Of a stretch of 10,457 nt of DNA, positions 1-6,119 are shown piece after piece; position 1 is the first letter of the stretch, and each line of letters begins with the position of its first letter. The stretch comes from DATBFX01 sp034667245 (lineage in GTDB: Bacteria > Chloroflexota > Chloroflexia > Thermomicrobiales > UBA6265). The notes beneath the pieces are model-generated. The model was not told where the DNA came from. It did not search any database and saw only the letters and a list, made by a program, of their open reading frames with translations. A program made the translations under genes and the position numbers. The stretch lies in NCBI GenBank assembly GCA_034667245.1, contig JAXDKI010000304.1, positions 1 to 10,457 of the forward strand, in the 5' to 3' direction.

Positions 1-141
1 CGTCGAGGTCGGCGGGGCCTGCGTGTTAGTCGGAGGAGGAATCGGGGTCTGGGTGGGAGAAGGAATAGGCGTGTCGGTAGAAGGAACCGGAGTGTCAGTG
101 GGAGGAGGAATCGAGGTCTCGGTAGGAGGTGGAATCGGGGT
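1..141 (-). repeat. Imperfect 24-bp coding tandem repeat (TPIPPPTx stalk)
   Basis: On the minus strand, units of 24 bp (two or three shortened to 21 bp) encode TPIPPPTx variants: TPIPPPTE, TSIPPPTD, TPVPSTD, TPIPSPTQ, TPIPPPTN. The array runs to the window edge, so its true length is unknown. The units differ at synonymous and non-synonymous positions, so it is not a recent perfect expansion. Such tracts change length easily by slippage in frame. Confidence 0.75.
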
Positions 142-525
142 CTGGGTCGACGGCGCGCTGGTCAGGACGCGCAGGGGAGCTTGGGCGGTCTCGCCTTGGA
201 CGTTGGCGCGGACAATGTAGTCGCCAGGTGCGACCCGCGGTACCACGAACCGCTCCTGGAAGCCGCCCCGCTCGTCGGTGCGTCCGCGGGCCAACCTGTC
301 CCCTGCGGGCAAGAGCACGAGTTCGAACGCGTTCTCGCCCGAAAACTCTGTCCCACGAGCGGTGACCCTGTCGCCGGGGAGGGCCGCGGCGGCATCGAGC
401 ACCAACTCCGGGCCTGACGACTGCGCGGACGGGCGTGCCACCGCGACGCCGCCGAGTACTCCGGTCACGACCAATAGCGCTACGAGAAATCCTCCGAATA
501 CCGGGCACAAGCTGCGCTTGGGCAT
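1..525 (-). CDS. Exported protein with Ig-like segment and Pro/Thr-rich stalk (3' end outside window)
   Basis: The reading frame is open from an ATG at 525 to the window edge (175 codons), so the C-terminus is missing. The start has a GGAGG Shine-Dalgarno 7 bases upstream. Residues 1-35 form a signal peptide or signal anchor: positive start (MPKR), a hydrophobic core at about 11-30, and a possible cleavage near ARPSAQ. Cys7 is not in a lipobox. Residues about 38-120 look like one bacterial Ig-like/adhesin-type beta domain (pattern PGD.VT..G..F, then D..G.F...F.VP, then PGDY.V.A). From residue about 129 the protein becomes repeats of about eight residues built on TPIPPPT, a flexible extracellular stalk common in Chloroflexota surface proteins. 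It may be held on the cell surface, but no anchor or LPXTG signal is visible because the end is missing. It could also be the N-terminus of a secreted enzyme. The gene is probably transcribed alone. The frame and export signal are clear; the function is unknown. Confidence 0.8.
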   Translation of the reverse strand, partial: MPKRSLCPVFGGFLVALLVVTGVLGGVAVARPSAQSSGPELVLDAAAALPGDRVTARGTEFSGENAFELVLLPAGDRLARGRTDERGGFQERFVVPRVAPGDYIVRANVQGETAQAPLRVLTSAPSTQTPIPPPTETSIPPPTDTPVPSTDTPIPSPTQTPIPPPTNTQAPPTST

Positions 526-975
526 GGTTATCCCTCCGTCGAGATCGACGTTGACGGCACGTGTCGAGGAGGACGCCGCGCAACGCAACACGCAGCCCCG
601 GCACGGGGCATGCGCGAGCGGGAGCCAACTAAGCGCGGCGCGAAACGGCGGCAGCTTCCCTCATTTGCCGCACAGGCACCGCAGCCTTTGCCCGCAAATT
701 GCATGCCAGTCTGAGGATTTTTCGGCAAATCTAAGTGTCAAAATGATTCATCCGTTAACGGGAAGCCATGATGGGGGAAGAAAATGGGAGCGTCGTCGCG
801 TGACCGGCGATGCCACGCGGCGGCGTGACCGACACCGGCCAGGAAGCGGGCGTTCCGCCGGGGCCGACCATCATGCGCAGGCGCCCTTGCTACCGCACTC
901 GTCCGTTAGGTGGGCGTCACCAGTCTTTTCCGAGGAGACCATTCGGGATCGGGTTTCGAATGCCGACTCGATGGC
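526..975. other. Intergenic stretch between the stalk protein and the amine oxidase
   Basis: No gene is supported here. The spacer holds the upstream region of the leftward stalk-protein gene, with nested inverted repeats at 648-730 (separate entry). A perfect TTGACA lies on the minus strand at 741-736, but the hexamer 17 bases further (AATCCT) is a poor -10, so a promoter there is only a guess. A 9-bp stem at 794-802/814-822 lies 150 bp past the oxidase stop and is followed on the minus strand by a short ATTTTC tract. It could be a weak terminator, but it is one mismatch from perfect on that strand and far from the gene. A patch around 720-785 is visibly richer in A and T than its surroundings. 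Confidence 0.5.
648..730 (-). promoter_or_regulatory. Nested inverted repeats upstream of the stalk-protein gene (candidate structured leader or operator)
   Basis: On the minus strand, ATTTGCCG (730-723) can pair perfectly with CGGCAAAT (670-663). Inside, 707-675 folds as a long hairpin: GGCAU/GUGCC, GCA/UGC, then UUUG/CAAA closed by a CGGG loop. A third stem, GCGGCA (671-666) with TGCCGC (653-648), uses the same bases as the outer stem, so the two cannot form together. Mutually exclusive stems are typical of attenuators and riboswitches, but the sequence fits no class I can recall. If instead the TTGACA at 741-736 is a real -35, the outer stem would not be transcribed and the dyad would be an operator. 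The pairing is seen; the function is inferred. Confidence 0.3.
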
Positions 976-2121
976 TTACGCGACCACCGCCGGAGAGGCA
1001 AAGCGTGCGGCGGCGATGAAGCCGATCGGATGCCGCGTGTGGCCGTCCTGGGCGAGATCGGCCAGGATCTCGCCGACGACGCTGGCAAACTTGAAGCCGT
1101 GTCCCGAGAAGCCACAGCCGTAAACGACCTGCGAATGCCGCGGGTGACGGTCGATGATGAAGTGACGATCGATGGAATTCGGGTAGATGCAGGTAATGGT
1201 CCACTTCGTCGCACCGGCGGCACCGGGCAGGTACCGATCCAAAACTTTCCGCAACGCCTCGATCTCCTGTGGATCAACCTGGCGATGCACCGTCTCCGGC
1301 GTACATTCCTCGTTCGCGTCGTGCCGGCCGAACTTGACGCCCTGGTCTGGCAGCGCGGGGACGCCGTAGTAGTGCCCTTCGGGGACTTGCCAGGAATGCA
1401 CGGGGCATCGGTCGGGAGCGAACAACTCGGGCCGGGTTGGCTCGAAATGCACGTTGACCACGCGCTGGGCGGACAGGGGCAGTTGGAGATCGGCGAGCAA
1501 CTCACCACTCCAGGCACCGACCGCGATGACCGCCCGATCCGCCCGATAGGTCTGCCGATCGGTGTCGACCCGGACCCCTTCGCCATCGGCAGCCCAGGAG
1601 AGAACCCGCTCGCCGTGGAGGAACTCCGCACCGTACTGACTCGCCAGATCGAGGTGTGCCTCGTTACAGGCTTCCGGGTCGAGGATACCGGAGTTCGGCT
1701 GGAAGACCGCGACGAGATCGTGCGTCAACCGGAAGCCGGGAAACCGTTCGGCTACGTCGGCCGGCGAGAGCTCCTCACAGACCAAGCCGTGCCGCTTCGC
1801 GCTTGCGATCACGCCGGTGACCACGTTGCTGTCGGGACGGCCGATGCTCAGGCCACCGGTGATGCGCAACAGTGCCCGGCCCGACTCTTCCTCCAAACGG
1901 CGCCAGAGCCCATACCCTCGCTGGACGAGCGGCACGTATTCGGGGGCCTCGTAGTACGCCTCGCGAATGATACGGCTGCGGCCGTGCGAGGAGCCGCGAT
2001 CGTGGCCACGGGCAAACGCGTCGAGACCGAGGACGCGGAGCCCTCGCTTCGCAAGGTGGTAGGCGGCGGCGCTGCCCATCCCACCAAGACCGATCACGAT
2101 GGCGTCGTAACCCCGCCTCAT
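976..2121 (-). CDS. solA: FAD-dependent N-methyl amino acid oxidase (monomeric sarcosine / N-methyl-L-tryptophan oxidase family)
   Basis: This soluble flavoenzyme family oxidises the N-methyl C-N bond of sarcosine or similar amino acids with O2, giving the demethylated amino acid, formaldehyde and H2O2. From the ATG at 2121 the protein has 381 residues, normal for the family. The N-terminal Rossmann motif GLGGMGSAAAYHLAKRG (residues 11-27) binds ADP, and GSSHGRSRIIR (43-53) is the family's flavin-contact segment. Lys263, His267 and Cys311 (in TCIYPN) align with the Lys, His and flavin-linking Cys of Bacillus monomeric sarcosine oxidase, so FAD is probably covalently bound. The C-terminal GFSGHGFKFASVVGEILADL is the family signature. 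An in-frame GTG at 2127 is possible, but the ATG has a GGTGA six to seven bases upstream. No sarcosine-pathway or glycine-cleavage gene lies nearby, so the true substrate (sarcosine, N-methyltryptophan or another N-methyl amine) is open. Confidence 0.93.
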   Translation of the reverse strand: MRRGYDAIVIGLGGMGSAAAYHLAKRGLRVLGLDAFARGHDRGSSHGRSRIIREAYYEAPEYVPLVQRGYGLWRRLEEESGRALLRITGGLSIGRPDSNVVTGVIASAKRHGLVCEELSPADVAERFPGFRLTHDLVAVFQPNSGILDPEACNEAHLDLASQYGAEFLHGERVLSWAADGEGVRVDTDRQTYRADRAVIAVGAWSGELLADLQLPLSAQRVVNVHFEPTRPELFAPDRCPVHSWQVPEGHYYGVPALPDQGVKFGRHDANEECTPETVHRQVDPQEIEALRKVLDRYLPGAAGATKWTITCIYPNSIDRHFIIDRHPRHSQVVYGCGFSGHGFKFASVVGEILADLAQDGHTRHPIGFIAAARFASPAVVA

Positions 2122-2715
2122 CCGCACTCACCCGTTCTTTCTTCGAGACGCGCTGATTCCGCTCACCACCGGTCTGGTGGAGTGCGAACGCATCACCAGC
2201 TCGGCATAGTACCCAAACTCCCAACGCTGTTGACCGACGCCCAAATATGAGGGGGCGGACGCGTGCAGGCGCGTCTGTTCACAGAGCAGGACCCTGTAGG
2301 CGTCGCGCCGGATCAACACCGAGAGAAGCCTTCCGAGAAGCAGTCGGCAAATGATAAGACGTCTAACCGCAACGCTATCGAAGGGCCAAATACCTGTCAA
2401 GCCGACACCATTGATGCGGGAGGCGAGTTGGACGACGGGTCAAGGACCGGTGTGCCCCTGAGTCGCAATCCGCGCGACCTCCTCGCCCAGCAGCTGAACC
2501 CGGTCGATCAGCCATTCCAGAGGCCGGTTGGAGAAGCCTCGGAGATTGGTCGAGGACGGCAGTGGCGAAGGAACTCTCGATAGGCCCGCGGGCGCGTGGA
2601 AGAAGTCTGATGGTCGCCAACCTTATGTCGCTATGAACGGGCTGTCTTCGAGTCATGGCACATCCGCTGCAACACGGAGAGCAGGAGGCCACGGACGACG
2701 CAGGAAGGAACTGCC
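2122..2715. other. Divergent intergenic stretch with no clear gene
   Basis: This 594-bp gap separates the leftward oxidase gene from the rightward DUF2243 gene, so it should hold both promoters. On the minus strand, TTGACA at 2400-2395 is followed 17 bases later by TAGCGT (2377-2372), a partial match to a housekeeping promoter about 250 bp before the oxidase start; this is weak. I see no good promoter for the rightward gene. A minus-strand frame open from 2622 to a TGA at 2442-2440 has high third-position GC over part of its length but no ATG, GTG or TTG start. It could be a gene remnant (see findings). There is a small CCACC/GGTGG hairpin at 2166-2180. I see no tRNA, riboswitch or insertion sequence. 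Confidence 0.5.
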
Positions 2716-3264
2716 ATGGCAGCCCAAGACGAACGACGGTTGGCGACACTGGCAGGAATCCTGCTCGGACTGGGATTGGGCGGATTCTTCGACGGGATCG
2801 TCTTGCATCAGATTCTTCAGTGGCACCACATGGTGAGCCACGTCGACGACTACCCGACCACGACGGTTGCCGGTCTCGAAGCCAACACCCTCGCGGATGG
2901 ATTGTTTCACGCGGCGACATGGCTGTTCACCATCATTGGGGTCTTCTTGCTCTGGCGGTCCGCCCGTCACTCGTCGGGTTCGTGGTCCACGAGGTCGCTG
3001 ATCGGGCTGCTTCTCATCGGCTGGGGCCTGTTCAACGTAGTCGAGGGGATCGTGGATCACCACGTGCTGCAACTGCACCACGTCCGTGAAAACTCGTCAC
3101 ACCAACTCGCCTGGGACCTCGTGTTTCTGACATGGGGCGCGGCGATGTTGGTCGGAGGTGAACTGCTCCGGCGTACCGGAGTGACTGATCGGGACGCCGG
3201 CCGGCCGGTGACAGCAGACACAGGGGCGACTCGGTCCTCGCACCGACACAAGGTCCCTGGGTAG
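2716..3264 (+). CDS. DUF2243 family four-helix membrane protein
   Basis: This is a 182-residue inner-membrane protein of the uncharacterised DUF2243 family. The start ATG has an AGGAAGGA ribosome site six bases upstream. Four hydrophobic helices lie at about 10-30, 60-81, 94-113 and 131-151. The hallmark is FFDGIVLHQILQWHHM (24-39) at the end of helix 1, echoed by VVEGIVDHHVLQLHHV (108-123) at the end of helix 3. His31, 37, 38, 115, 116, 121 and 122, with His66 and His129 near the following helices, could form a metal or haem site near the membrane surface, but no function is proven for the family. I recall members lying near cytochrome oxidase assembly genes; none is present here. The last 30 residues are polar and low in complexity. 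The gene is convergent with the ABC permease gene (11-bp gap) and appears monocistronic. Confidence 0.88.
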   Translation: MAAQDERRLATLAGILLGLGLGGFFDGIVLHQILQWHHMVSHVDDYPTTTVAGLEANTLADGLFHAATWLFTIIGVFLLWRSARHSSGSWSTRSLIGLLLIGWGLFNVVEGIVDHHVLQLHHVRENSSHQLAWDLVFLTWGAAMLVGGELLRRTGVTDRDAGRPVTADTGATRSSHRHKVPG

Positions 3265-3275
3265 CATGCGGGCTT

Positions 3276-4037
3276 TCACCGCCGAGCCAAGACCTCCTCG
3301 CGTCGCCAAGTCGCCGCGGCCAGCAGAACCAGGGCGGCATCGATTGCGACGACGCCGCTCAGGACCGCGGCCAGCACCCATGTGCCCCAGTCGCGCGCCA
3401 CGAAGGACGCCCCACCGACCAGGGCCCAGACCGGCAGCAACGCGAATCCGGCCAGTTGTTGGGCCGCGTTGTAAGTGCGGACTCTGGAGGAGATCAAACT
3501 CGCCAATGTGGCGGCGAAGAGCGCAACGCCAGGGACAAGCCCCAGCATGACCAGCGTCAGCCCGAGCGGCAAGCGGCCTACTGACCCGGGTACGAGGAGG
3601 GCAAGACTCCCCACGAAGGACACTTCAGCCACCAGAGCGAAGAGCAGCGCCGGTCCGACCGCCCCGAGAACCTTGCCGCCGAAGATGGCGGTGTTCGAGG
3701 CGGGTGATGCCAGCAACGGGGTGAGGTTTCCCTGCTCGATCTCACCGGCGAATTGACCGGCGGCAGAGCCGACCGCGGCGGACGTCGGCAGCAAACCGAC
3801 CAAGAGGAGGTACCCCGTCAGCACAACCCCCGCGACGTCATGCCCGGCCGCCCCCGGCCGGATACTTGTGACGACAAGCACAACGGGCAAGACAAGCGAG
3901 AAGAACGCCCCCAATAACGCCGTCGATCGGTCTCGCAACGACTCCATCGCAGCACGCCGGGCGATCAGTAGGCCGGTCAGTAGGTCGCCCGGTGGACTCG
4001 GCCCCACCGGCCCGACATGGTCAGTTGGCGCGATCAT
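3276..4037 (-). CDS. ABC-2 type transporter permease subunit
   Basis: This is the membrane partner of the ATPase encoded just upstream. From the ATG at 4037 it has 253 residues with about six membrane helices, the usual topology of ABC-2 exporter permeases: about 41-57, 68-90, 120-145, 156-180, 192-210 and 218-240. The segment GEIEQGNLTPLLASPASNTAIFGGK, after the second helix, is the coupling-helix region of the family (E.E.G.L..LLA.P.S). The start overlaps the end of the ATPase gene by 17 bp and has a GGAG five bases upstream, which points to translational coupling and equal amounts of the two proteins. A longer in-frame start at 4091 would lie further inside the ATPase gene and is less likely. 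The substrate cannot be told from sequence; drug or lipid export and membrane-protein maturation are common roles. No terminator fits in the 11-bp gap to the convergent DUF2243 gene. Confidence 0.88.
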   Translation of the reverse strand: MIAPTDHVGPVGPSPPGDLLTGLLIARRAAMESLRDRSTALLGAFFSLVLPVVLVVTSIRPGAAGHDVAGVVLTGYLLLVGLLPTSAAVGSAAGQFAGEIEQGNLTPLLASPASNTAIFGGKVLGAVGPALLFALVAEVSFVGSLALLVPGSVGRLPLGLTLVMLGLVPGVALFAATLASLISSRVRTYNAAQQLAGFALLPVWALVGGASFVARDWGTWVLAAVLSGVVAIDAALVLLAAATWRREEVLARR

Positions 4038-5010
4038 CTCGGCTCCGACTCGGGTTCGTTTCGCGATCGGCGACGCCTTCGGACTGGACAACGGCGGCGT
4101 AGGCGTCTTCCAGCGAGCGCTCCTCAGACGAGACGGTCACCACCGCTGCTCCTGTCTCCACCAGGCGCGCGACGGCGCGCGGGTTGGTTTCGCGTGGGCA
4201 AGTGGTGCGGTAGGTCACGATGGAGGACGGGCCGATCGGTCCGTCCTCGAGCGCCACTGCCGTGACGCCGTCCACTCCGTGGAGCGCGGTGGCGGAGAGG
4301 TAGGACCCGGCCAGTTCGATGCGGACCGTGACCTCTGCTGCGCTCCCTGCTCGCAACGCGCCCGGGGTGCCGGTGGCCACCACGCGACCGGCACGCAGGA
4401 TGGTCACCTCGTCGGCCAGCCGCTCGGCCTCGTCAAGGTCGTGGGTACAGAGGACGACGGCCCGGCGCTCGCTGCGGAGGCCGCGGATGAGGTCACGGAC
4501 GGCCCGGGCGCCCAGGGGGTCGAGACCGGAGGTCGGCTCGTCGAGGAAGAGGACCGGCGGCTCGTGGAGCAGCGCGCGGGCGAGGGCAACCTTCTGCTTC
4601 ATGCCTTTGGAGAAGCCGGCCATCCGAGTGCCGCGTTGGTCTTCGAGACCGAAGAAGGCGAGCAACTCGGCCACGCGACGGCGGCGGGTGGCCGCATCCA
4701 GGCCGTAGAGGCGGCCGAAGAAGTCGAGGTAGGGGGCGGGGGCCATCTGCTCGTGGAGACCGGGGACGTCGGTGACCAAACCGACGCGAGCACGCACTCC
4801 GGCCGGGTCGGCGCGAACGTTACGGCCCGCGACGACGGCGTCGCCCGCGCTCGGCGCGACCAAGCCGGCCAGCATTCGCACGATGGTCGTTTTGCCCGCC
4901 CCGTTGGGACCGAGCAGCGCCAGGATCGTCCCGGCGGGTACCCGCAACGTCACCCGATCGACGGCGAGGAACGTGCCGAAGCGGCGCGTCAACTCGTGCG
5001 CCTCGATCAT
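4021..5010 (-). CDS. ABC transporter ATP-binding protein (CcmA/NatA-like)
   Basis: This 329-residue cytoplasmic ATPase is expected to drive the ABC-2 permease encoded by the overlapping next gene. Visible motifs from Met1 at 5010: Walker A GPNGAGKT (34-41), signature FSKGMKQKVALARAL (133-147), Walker B VLFLDEP (153-159) followed by the D-loop SGLDP, and the switch His190 in CTHDLDEA. The Q-loop position reads LVTDVPGL (about 78-85), with Asp where Gln or Glu is usual. A C-terminal extension of about 100 residues after 225 is typical of the DrrA/CcmA-type exporters. The ATG at 5010 lies 34 bp past the sortase stop and begins the normal N-terminus (MIEAHELTRRFG). An in-frame start at 5064 would overlap the sortase gene and add a non-homologous 18-residue leader. 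Its ribosome site is weak (GGGACGG), so translation may depend on read-through from the sortase gene. Confidence 0.94.
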   Translation of the reverse strand: MIEAHELTRRFGTFLAVDRVTLRVPAGTILALLGPNGAGKTTIVRMLAGLVAPSAGDAVVAGRNVRADPAGVRARVGLVTDVPGLHEQMAPAPYLDFFGRLYGLDAATRRRRVAELLAFFGLEDQRGTRMAGFSKGMKQKVALARALLHEPPVLFLDEPTSGLDPLGARAVRDLIRGLRSERRAVVLCTHDLDEAERLADEVTILRAGRVVATGTPGALRAGSAAEVTVRIELAGSYLSATALHGVDGVTAVALEDGPIGPSSIVTYRTTCPRETNPRAVARLVETGAAVVTVSSEERSLEDAYAAVVQSEGVADRETNPSRSRDDRAN

Positions 5011-5044
5011 CGCCGTCCCGGTCTGAGCCGGGGGAAAGTCGGGA

Positions 5045-5719
5045 TCAGGCCACCCGCGTGGCACGGACTACGATCCGCTCCAGATACTGACCGCTCTCGT
5101 AATCGAAGGGTCCGCCGCAGGTGATCAGGGTCAGGCTCTCTGTCTCTGTGGCACCGACGATCTCCTGGACGCTTGCGCCGTCGAGATCGGCGACCGAGTA
5201 GTTCTTGACCCATTCGACCTGGTACTTGTAGACCTGGTTATCCTCGCCCGTGACCTCGATCTCGGCGCCCGACTGCAGTTGACCGACCCGGAAGAAGACC
5301 GCCTCCGGGACGTCCCAGTAGTCGAGATGACCCGCCATGACCACGTTATCGATCTCGCCGAGTCGCCCGGTGCCGCGGTACCACGCGACGACAAAGGGGC
5401 CGGAGGGGTTCTGCATCACCCCCTCGACGATCTCCTGCTGCTCGACTTGCGAGTCGACTTGCGCCTCGGCGATCTTGATCGCGATCGGCGCGACGCCCCG
5501 CGTGCGGAACGGCTCCGGAGCAATCCCGATCGGGCCCGGCCGCACCCCGCCGACCGTCGTCGTCTCGCCGAGCTGGCTGGCCTCGACCGGATCCTGTGCA
5601 GCCGCTTGCCTGACCGCCGGCCAGGACGCCCCGAGCAGCGCCAGAAGCATCAGTGCCGCCAGTGCGGCGCCCAATGCGCTTGTCCGTGTCTGCCGCCTCA
5701 TCGTCCATGTCCGCACCAT
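5045..5719 (-). CDS. Membrane-anchored sortase, class F-like
   Basis: Sortases are extracytoplasmic transpeptidases that cut a C-terminal sorting signal (LPXTG-like) and join the protein to the cell wall. This one has 224 residues. A single N-terminal hydrophobic helix (about 14-33) with flanking Arg residues acts as a signal anchor, followed by the catalytic domain (about 72-222). The catalytic triad is visible: His131 in VVMAGHLDYW, Cys201 in LTLITCGGPFD and Arg215 in YLERIVVRA. The ITCGGxFD motif with a short C-terminus resembles class F sortases of actinobacteria and Chloroflexota. The ATG at 5719 has a GGAGAGG five bases upstream. It is the first gene of a three-gene unit with the ABC ATPase (34 bp downstream) and permease. 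No LPXTG-type substrate is visible in the window; the stalk protein at 1-525 is a possible client, but its end is missing. Confidence 0.93.
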   Translation of the reverse strand: MVRTWTMRRQTRTSALGAALAALMLLALLGASWPAVRQAAAQDPVEASQLGETTTVGGVRPGPIGIAPEPFRTRGVAPIAIKIAEAQVDSQVEQQEIVEGVMQNPSGPFVVAWYRGTGRLGEIDNVVMAGHLDYWDVPEAVFFRVGQLQSGAEIEVTGEDNQVYKYQVEWVKNYSVADLDGASVQEIVGATETESLTLITCGGPFDYESGQYLERIVVRATRVA

Positions 5720-5764
5720 TCCTACCTCTCCGTTGTTCCCAGCCCGATTCCGAACTCTCCGCCA

Positions 5765-5770
5765 AGTATA
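5765..5770 (-). promoter_or_regulatory. Candidate -10 element for the sortase-ABC operon
   Basis: TATACT on the minus strand matches the TATAAT consensus at five of six positions and stands out in GC-rich surroundings. It lies 45 bp before the sortase ATG. No recognisable -35 is present 16-19 bases upstream, so this would need an activator or another sigma factor. Low confidence. Confidence 0.3.
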
Positions 5771-5988
5771 GGCGGTCGGGGGACGGCCCTTGCTTGTCGC
5801 TGTTGCCCAAATGTCAAACGTGCCAACGTCGTTGCCGGTTTCCCTTTCCGGGCGATCGCGCTTGAAACCGCCAGGCCCGCGCGTGCGTTGATGGAAGTGA
5901 CGGGCCACGGCGCGAGGCGTTGGCTTGACGTCGTACCCGTCGGCTGGCAGCATTGCGGGACGCACCGCAGGAGTTCGCCCCGCCATAA

Positions 5989-6086
5989 CAGACGGCAGAC
6001 CGCAGACTGCAGACCCCACTTGACCGTCGCGACCAGCATGACCGACGCTTATTGATCGACAACTGCCCTCTGCCGTCCGCACTCCG
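5989..6086. repeat. Heptad-phased inverted repeat upstream of the penicillin-binding protein gene
   Basis: Four tandem heptamers of the form CAGACNN (CAGACGG, CAGACCG, CAGACTG, CAGACCC) fill 5989-6016. After 42 bp, exactly six periods, a second block at 6059-6086 reads ACAACTG, CCCTCTG, CCGTCCG, CACTCCG in the same phase. GACGGCAGA (5991-5999) and TCTGCCGTC (6069-6077) form a perfect 9-bp inverted pair. The element ends 33 bp before the start codon, so if transcribed it would fold in the leader. Similar period-7 elements lie at 8645-8820 and 10219-10281. Confidence 0.6.
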
Positions 6087-6119
6087 CCATCTCGGAAGCG
6101 GAGGAAGGAACCAGCCTCG

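Larger units (their letters stand above)
5720..6119. other. Divergent intergenic region between the sortase and penicillin-binding protein genes
   Basis: The 400-bp spacer should hold promoters for both divergent genes. Leftward, TATACT on the minus strand at 5770-5765 is a good -10 placed 45 bp before the sortase start, but no convincing -35 lies at the right distance; the TTGACA at 5817-5812 is about 41 bp away. Rightward, TTGACG (5925-5930) followed after 17 bases by CAGCAT is a weak candidate. A heptad-phased inverted repeat lies at 5989-6086 (separate entry). GGAGGAAGGA at 6100-6109 is the likely ribosome site of the rightward gene. No short gene is supported. Confidence 0.5.

Noticed and set aside
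528..728. A 66-codon minus-strand frame just upstream of the stalk-protein gene
   Set aside because: It is Cys/Arg-rich with no convincing ribosome site and lies over the nested inverted repeats; chance frame.
646..730. A cobalamin or cyclic-di-GMP riboswitch
   Set aside because: Short fragments (GAGGGAAG, GCAAAGGC) recall these classes, but the remaining conserved blocks and their order do not fit.
794..822. Intrinsic terminator of the amine oxidase gene
   Set aside because: The 9-bp stem has a mismatch on the minus strand, the T tract is about ten bases away, and it is 150 bp past the stop.
910..2250. A 446-codon plus-strand open frame opposite the amine oxidase
   Set aside because: It is the antisense shadow of a well-supported oxidase gene in GC-rich DNA; its translation has no family features.
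3868..5124. A 418-codon plus-strand open frame opposite the ABC ATPase and permease
   Set aside because: It is antisense to genes with all ABC motifs, and its own translation is Gly/Asp/Val-rich without recognisable domains.
5045..6082. An extended sortase frame starting at 6082
   Set aside because: The added N-terminal 121 residues are Arg-rich without a membrane segment, and the ATG at 5719 has a good ribosome site directly before a signal anchor.
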